Shown in pieces: positions 57,401-64,000 of a stretch of 64,000 nucleotides of DNA (position 1 is its first letter; each line of letters opens with the position of its first letter). A program made the position numbers and the translations under genes. Source of the stretch: Annulohypoxylon bovei var. microspora (lineage: Eukaryota > Ascomycota > Sordariomycetes > Xylariales > Hypoxylaceae); contig MU405224.1 of NCBI GenBank assembly GCA_022836615.1, positions 1 to 64,000 on the forward strand, read 5' to 3'. Under the pieces are notes generated by a model. The model saw nothing but the letters and a program-made list of their open reading frames with translations, was not told where the DNA came from and did no database searches.

Positions 57401-59635
57401 GCACGAGGAATCCGGAACACGGGCCACGGACCACGAGCACAACCCCACCACACCTTCTTTTCTAAAGAGCCCACCGTCAAGGGACAGACTTATTATTTAT
57501 TTATTAAGCTAGACTAGAGCCGTCTAGAGCACCGCCGCAACCCCCTGTCAAACCGAACAGTCCAAGACTTTTCATGCATGCAGCTGCGCTGCAATCACAA
57601 CCTCGACCCTCACCAGGAGTAGAGCTAGATGCAAGGCGGTGAGAAGGCTACAAGCCGTTTGGCTACTCTGTGTAAGCCTCTCTGACAAACCACATCCCCT
57701 TATTCGATACTGCCATCAATTGGAGCTAGGTAATTTTTGGGCCTTTACGGCTTTGCATTCTAATTCACCTATTGTTCAAAATGTTCAATGTCCAATGTCC
57801 TTTGATGGTTCCAATTATCCAATTTTTTGGTCAACACATACATGTGTTAGGTTATTTATGCCAGGTCCTCTAACAGCTGGACGTCTTAGGATAGCTACCT
57901 GATTAGCTATAATTGTCCGCTGGGACAGCCAGAACAGCCAGAACAGCCCTAGCAGCCCTAGAAGCCTCGGGACATTTTGGTATCCAACGCGTACCGGGTA
58001 CTTCGAACGACACGGAAAGAACTTAGAAAGAACTTCATCGATACTCCCTCATTAGGTCAAAATACAACAGCTACCTTAGGTAGCTACCTAAAAGCCGGAG
58101 AAAAAAAACGAGAATCCTGAAGGTTCCTCCTGCTCTATCAATTAATACCATTCCCGTAACGGCGACTCCCACCGCGACTACCGACAGCTCATCATTGTTT
58201 CTTCTTGAGCCTTCCCCATCAGCGTGCATCTAGCAATTCGGGTCTAGAATCCCAGCTACCAATTCTATCCTCCCACATCTTCCACTCTCACTCACACCAC
58301 CTTTTTTTAATTCTCAAACTACGAACTGCAAACTACAAACTACTTACCATTGTATCTTCATTGATCGCTATCACGACTATCTTGCCATCTTACTTACCTA
58401 GACTCACACATTACGCCGGTTTCCTCTCATCCCCCCCCCTCTTCTCCCCTTTCGTTTTCCAACGACGGCGGCGGGCCAGCACTGTCTATCTTTATGTTTT
58501 ATTATTTTTCAAACAACATCCACAACACTAGTTCGTACTAGTTTCCACGATACAACTCCAGTCTCTACCGACCTATCTTGCAAGGATCTGTTACCCTGGG
58601 TTCGGGTTACCTGATCTGAATTTGGAAAAAGAATCAGACAGGCACATCCCACCTTTTTCAGACCCTGCTACTACCCTGCCCATCCATACAAATCCCTTGT
58701 CTCTCTACCTAGGAACATACTTTTACATACATACTTCCTTCGTCGAATTTTTGTGCAACGCAGTACGTCTTTTGAGATCTTCCGACCTTTCTACAACAAC
58801 ACCTCCTTTATACAAACTTTCAAGGTTGTCTTCACACAGTAAACATACGCTCGTTTGCAATTGTCTTTTTACTCCCCCCCAACCCCCCGTGAGGCCATAG
58901 AGTTACCCACTTCGCTGTACCCCCCGTCTCTTAGAAAGAACAAGCTTCACCTGGGCAGTCTATCTACTATCTAATAGTACTGTTCAGCTTGCTTCACCTA
59001 CGCCCACGCCCACGTCCACGCCCACGTCGGACCATAAACTATACCTAATAACTCTGACATCAAAGGGGTCCCCGCTGTGCCAGCATTGCACTTACTATTT
59101 TTCCCCCCTGGCGCAGATCCTGGCTAGACCGAAGCAGTGCCTCATCGTCACTTGCTCGTTCATAGAACACTTCAGAACGAGGAGTCCCTATTTTTTCTCC
59201 GTCTCCGTCTAGGTACGCTAGTCTCGAGTCAGTCCGCCTCCAGTCCACCTCCAGAGCGTGTAGAGTGTGGCTTTCGCCACTAACACCGTCTGGTGACCAA
59301 GCCCCACCAGAACATGGACTCGGGATTCCACTAACTCGAGCCGAGCATTAGAACACTTGACTTTCAATTCTTGTTGATTTCTTGAAATCTGTCAACCGTC
59401 AATCTTTCGTAGGTCAAAGCAATCGCAGTCAGGCAGTTCCGGGCTCTGCTGCTTGAAGCAATTGGGGGGTCGTGATCTCGTGCAGCTGCGGCAATGACCC
59501 AGTACAAGCACTGTCGTCAGTAATATGTACGTCAAGCACGCCTTGCAGCATGCAGTGCAATGCCTTCGTCCGATTTGTACAGCTCTTATGTATCCCGTGA
59601 ATATCTATGCTGACTCGCACGTTTCACAGACCAAG
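48457..59635. other. Eleven-kilobase region without a supported gene
   Basis: No gene could be supported here. Open frames are mostly under 100 codons; the longest (about 134 codons at 56434) has no recognised motif. About 49100-50250 is visibly AT-rich. ACCTACCTACCTACCTAGGTAG at about 50224, CTACCTAGG near 52467 and CTACCTACCTACTTAAGGTA near 56532 are dispersed-motif copies. From about 58200 the plus strand becomes C/T-rich, which looks like the promoter and 5' leader of the HMT1-like gene. A (CGCCCACGTCCA)-like short repeat is at about 59001-59029. No transposase or reverse transcriptase fragments were recognised by eye. Confidence 0.5.
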
Positions 59636-62600
59636 ATGGCTGAAGTCATCATCAGCCCTCCCGACTCCCCGGCGGAGAGAGTGCGAGACGTTACTCAGTA
59701 TCTCTATCCGGACCTCCTCCTTCTAGCTTTTATCGTCATCGGCGCCACTCACTCCGTTTACCTCGCTCTGCGAAAGGATGATGTGGTTGCGCCTACCGCC
59801 ACAGGTCCCGGCGGCAAGCCACTGCCAGTCACCAAGAGGAGAAGATCTGACGACGATGCGACAGACCCTGACGATTTTAGTCCTCACGCCAGGAGGTTCT
59901 TTCAATGCTCTATGATCTTGGCGACATTGACCTTTTTCGGTATCGGCGGTGCAATTGCCGCTCGTGCTTTAATTCATAGGAGCGCAGATGGCCAGCATGG
60001 ATGGTGGTGCGGCGAACCAAAAACCGTAAGCAATTAGAGCGCCTTACACTTACACCTAATATGCAGTCAGCTAATCCTTCACTTTTTAACAATTGTATAG
60101 GTCTTTGTCCTAGGTTCGGCTTTTCTTTATGTCTACTTGACGTTGACGATGTTCGACTGGAAAAGTAGCCCTAGCTTGGTCCATATCTTCACCTGGAGCT
60201 TCGCGCTTTGTGGCGATGTCATCATCTTTGTCTCCGATGCACTCGTTCTGTCCCGACCCCACAAGGTCATGACCAATCTCAATCGCGATAAGTATGTGAT
60301 TGTAGACAAAATAGACAAGTGGGATATGATTGATCTCGGCCTGTCCGCGGGCAGGATCGCTCTTCTGACAGGCATGATAGTAGTGTATTCTACTATCGTA
60401 TTGCTGAGAAGTCGGGCCGAGCTAGAGAAGTATGAGCAGGGACAATACGACTATGAAGCTGACGAAGCCACCCCCCTCATTAATGGCGAGGCAAACGGCT
60501 ATCGCACAAACGGTCATACTCCCCGCCCGGCCGCTAACGGTTCCGCCACCGCCAACACTAATGGTGCTGCCGATGGGAGCCATCAAATGGTCGACGAAGA
60601 TGCCGGGTTTTATCGACCGGAGAAGCTGCCGCATACCACCTGGTATGAGTACTTGCGTGGTTATTCCGTCTTCTTCCCATACATGTGGCCTAATAAGCAG
60701 TTCCGACTACAGATTATCGTCGTGGTTTGCTTCGTCCTGTTGGCTCTTCAGCGGTGGGTGAACATCATGGTTCCTTACCAGATCGGTATCGTGACCAACC
60801 AGCTCTCTGGAGATGACCTCGAAAAGGGAGAGGCGCTTATAATGCCTTGGGTCTCGCTCGGGCTGCTTATTCTGTATAAGCTACTTCAAGGACCGTCCGG
60901 GCTTCTAGGGTCTCTTAGGTCGCTGCTGTGGATTCCCGTTTCTCAGCACACCTACCGAGCTCTCACCACCTCGGCATTCGAGCACGTCCATTCTCTGAGT
61001 CTTGACTTCCACCTGGGCAAGAGGACTGGAGAGGTCCTATCTGCATTGAACAAGGGCTCATCGGTCAACGCCTTCCTCGAGCAGGTTACGTTCCAGGTAT
61101 TTCCGATGCTCATCGACTTGTTTGTAGCTATTAGCTATTTTTACGTCAGGTTTGACGCCGTCTACGCCGTCATCGTTTGTTCAATTACATTCTATTATTT
61201 GTTCTTGACGATACGAATGGCATCCAAGACCGCAGATCAAAGACGGGCGATGTCCAACGCGGACAGGGAAGAAGAAGCGGTTAAGAATGACTCGATCATC
61301 TCATACGAGACGGTTAAGTATTTCAACGCGGAAGATTTCGAATTCAATCGTTACAGAGAGGCTATCCAAAATTTTCAGGTTGCGGAGGCCAGAGTCACGT
61401 GGAGCATAAGCACGATGAATATATGCCAGTCAATGGTTTTCATGATAGGGATGTTGGTCGCTATGATGCTTGGCGCGTACCAGGTAACTATGGGTAGCCG
61501 CAAAGTGGGAGACTTCGTTACCTTGATGACCTATTTAGGCCAGCTGCAGGGTCCGCTCAACTTTTTCGGAACCTTCTACCGTACCGTGCAGCAAGCTATG
61601 ATATCTGGAGAGCGGCTATTGGAATTGTTCAAGCAGCATCCTACTGTTGTCGACCGCCCTGGCGCCGCTAATCTTGCAACGTGCAACGGTTGTGTCGAAT
61701 TCTCTAAGGTCAAATTCGCATACGACAAAAGAAAGCCCGCGCTGAGGAACCTGACATTCACGTGCGAACCTGGCACGACTACGGCGCTAGTTGGCGAATC
61801 TGGCGGCGGCAAGTCGACCCTATTCCGGCTGATGTATCGCTACTTTAATTGTCAGGAGGGCAACATCAGAATTGACGGCCGCGACATTAAGGATGTCACG
61901 ATTGATTCTGTCCGACGCTACATAGGAGTAGTGCCGCAGGATACGATCTTGTTCAACGACACTCTCATGTACAACCTGCGATACGCCAACCAGAATGCGA
62001 CTGACGACGACATCATGGCGGCCTGCCAAGCTGCTAGCATACACGAGAGGATTATGTCATTCCCAGATGGTTATAACACTAAGGTGGGCGAGCGTGGCCT
62101 GCGCTTGAGTGGCGGTGAGAAGCAGAGGGTGGCCATTGCGCGAACGCTACTCAAGAATCCCAAGATCATCATGCTAGACGAGGCCACTTCGGCACTTGAC
62201 AGCCACACGGAACAGCAGATCCAATCCCGACTCGCCAATATCGGTCGTGGACGTACACTGCTAATCATTGCGTAAGTTTTTAAGACTGTTTCGTCCATAG
62301 CGTTTCCGTAACCGGCCCAGCTGACCGCCTTTAGGCATCGTCTTTCGACAATTACCCATGCAGATCAAATTCTTGTCTTACACCAAGGAACCATCGTCGA
62401 GAAGGGTACTCACGAAAAGTTGCTCGAGCTCAACGGTCGATATGCGTCCATGTGGAATCGCCAAGCGAAAGCCGAAAAGGCAGCCGAGGATGCGCGTAAC
62501 GCAACCCGAAAGGCTGAAAAGCTTTTGCGCAAGGCTAATATCCCTTCTCCTTCCGTTGATCACCACAACCGAAATGAACATTCTAATGGCAACGACGATT

Positions 62601-62698
62601 CAAGCAGCTCATCTGATGAATCGACGACCCCCAATCGACTCAGCGTTCAGTTCGAGCCTACAATATCGACTGAAGAAACCCTTCGATTGGCCCACTAA
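59636..62698 (+). CDS. HMT1: ABC transporter, HMT1-like (vacuolar heavy-metal tolerance, ABCB half-transporter)
   Basis: A half-size ABC exporter like fission-yeast Hmt1, which sits in the vacuolar membrane and moves glutathione or phytochelatin-metal conjugates; the Atm1-like fold is shared. Three exons (59636-60025, 60101-62271, 62335-62698) give 974 aa. An N-terminal extra membrane domain of about five segments precedes a cytosolic Asn/Gly/Thr-rich loop (about 240-290). The transmembrane domain contains EVLSALNKGSSVNAFLEQ and YETVKYFNAEDFE, typical of Atm1/Hmt1. The nucleotide-binding domain has Walker A GESGGGKST at 695-703, signature LSGGEKQ at 799, Walker B IIMLDEATSALDS (D823, E824) and H-loop H855 across intron 2. 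The tail is charged and Ser-rich. Three in-frame ATGs exist (59525, 59588, 59636); the third has the best context. Confidence 0.92.
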
Positions 62699-64000
62699 TC
62701 TTAATGTCCACTGACTTTGGACTCGATTCATGTCAATATTCCCAATTTTACGCGATATATACTTACTTATTGCTAATGAGCTTCCCGCAAGCTTCTCATT
62801 TTCCGGGAATACCGGGGCACACTTGCATTACAGATGGCGTTGGTGGCATATACAGAAAAAGACCCCTCTACATCAGAGGCTCTCGGCGGCTTTGCATTTC
62901 CGGCTCTCACGATTCTTCGCAACGATACCAAAAGACTTATGTCGTCCTGTCTTACTTAATTCAGCATCGTTGTTTGCAAAACAGACGATCGGTCATGGCC
63001 TTTACACACACGAAAAAGTTCCGGCAAAGGCGGGATGGAACAGGAAGGGACGGAAACGGAAACAAACCGATGCTAAGGGGGGGGAATGGAGGAAGGCTTT
63101 TTTATTATTATTTTTTTATGCTTCTACACTTTTTTCTGGTTCCGGTTTTAGTCAGTCGGGTTGCTATGCTTCGAATTTTTTCTTTCCTATTTTTCAGTGG
63201 ACAAGAGGTTTCCACCATAATGAGATGATGACTGGCAGCATTAGCAGGCGTGACGAGAGATGAGATTTGCGACAGGGGGGATGTGTTACCATTTGCAAAT
63301 GAACTAGACACTATAGGTGGCTTTACTTCCATCCATAATGGACCGACTGTTAATACCGAAGAACCCTTTTACAGTTGGGGTTGCAATGACTTCGCTTACA
63401 TTTTCATGTTCCAACGGGAATATCCGCTATCGGTGCTTTTATGTTGTGATAGTCATAAGTGAGGCTGATGATGATGATGCGTCTATCTACCTAACTTATC
63501 TACCCCAGGTTGCTTAGGCTCCGTCGGCACAAATTTGGAATGACGTTGCAGCCGTCTGGAATTTCCAACCTGGAGATTCCAAATAGCAAAGCTCCCGGGA
63601 TGCGGCTCAGGCCGGCAAGGCCTCCCGATCTGCCATGATGGCTAATATAACTCGAACCGAACCCCCTTTTTCTTTTGTGTGTGTGCCTACTCCTCCCGGA
63701 CCCGGCCAGTGTCGCATTTTGTAAGCATGGATGGGTTATGGCAAGGCAAGCAAGGTTCGGCGCGCGTTCCTGCAGATGCGGTCATTCTGGTCCCCTGCAA
63801 CGTTGCTTGCGCCGGACAGATCAGGGACTTACTTGGAAGAGGGCAAGGGGGGGGAGGGGGGAAAGGGACGGGAATGGAAAAGAAAAGAATGTGGTAGTTA
63901 GTTAAGATAGCCTGCCTACATACGTACCAGCCGGGGTCGCGGACGGGACGACGGTAATGTACATGGGATAGAACGTGTACCTAGGGAGGTACCTGGGCGG
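62699..64000. other. Intergenic, downstream of HMT1-like gene
   Basis: No gene could be supported. Overlapping open frames of up to about 175 codons at 62704-63263 have no recognised motifs, and their amino-acid content looks like read-through of untranslated sequence. T-rich and G-rich runs occur near 63080-63130 and 63846-63865. Dispersed-motif copies (CTACATACGTACC, GTACCTAGGGAGGTACC) lie at the right edge. Confidence 0.5.

Noticed and set aside
62704..63263. Two overlapping frames of about 175 codons after the ABC transporter
   Set aside because: They are mutually overlapping, contain G- and T-run translations, and have no domain-like segments. They are probably 3' untranslated and spacer sequence.
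1..64000. CRISPR arrays, bacterial operons, tRNA or rRNA genes
   Set aside because: No repeat-spacer pattern, no T-loop consensus with matching arms and no rRNA-like conserved segment was seen. The genes are eukaryotic and spliced.

Overview
The window is nuclear DNA of a filamentous ascomycete (Pezizomycotina, most likely a sordariomycete). The evidence is GT-AG introns mostly of 50-120 nt that restore reading frames exactly, a bifunctional GARS-AIRS purine gene, an ATG15 lipase with a Thr-rich tail, a Ksp1/Ran1-type kinase and a fungal-length alpha-actinin. No operon structure, tRNA, rRNA or CRISPR array was seen. Intergenic DNA is long, often AT-rich, and studded with a TACCTA/TAGGTA motif.

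Layout. 0.5-2.9 kb: ADE5,7 (+), convergent with ATG15 (-, 3.3-5.25 kb). 6.7-7.6 kb: a five-exon Ure2-like glutathione S-transferase (+). 10.7-13.0 kb: a VPS9-domain Rab-GEF (+), convergent with alpha-actinin (-, 14.0-16.2 kb). Alpha-actinin diverges from a mitochondrial D-2-hydroxyacid dehydrogenase (+, 17.1-18.8 kb) across a repeat-bearing spacer. 19.4-19.9 kb: TIM8 (+). 20.3-21.0 kb: ribosomal protein L25 (-), sharing a 540-bp divergent spacer with the rRNA methyltransferase BMT2 (+, 21.6-22.6 kb). 24.9-26.0 kb: enolase-phosphatase UTR4 (-). 26-32.2 kb: gene-poor DNA with a 361-bp Tc1/pogo-like MITE and a long pyrimidine-rich leader for a KSP1-like kinase (+, 32.2-34.2 kb). 35.4-36.9 kb: a broken F-box gene (-). 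37.9-38.6 kb: a Cys-rich membrane protein (+). 39.2-41.6 kb: an eight-exon vacuolar amino-acid transporter (-). 44.0-46.8 kb: CDC48 (+). 47.8-48.5 kb: an unrecognised small protein (-). 48.5-59.6 kb: about 11 kb without a convincing gene. 59.6-62.7 kb: an HMT1-like ABC transporter (+).

Most genes are single-copy housekeeping genes and do not form a pathway cluster. Loose themes are vacuole, endosome and autophagy (ATG15, VPS9 protein, AVT1-like, HMT1-like, CDC48) and ribosome production (RPL25 with BMT2). No biosynthetic cluster, defence island or clearly new system was found. The most unusual items are the F-box pseudogene with two transition lesions, the MITE, a perfect 24-bp palindrome, the GC rise at the 3' ends of several coding regions, and the dispersed TACCTA motif.

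Gene models were built by hand from reading frames, splice signals and remembered family conservation. Exon sums were checked to be multiples of three. No database search was run.
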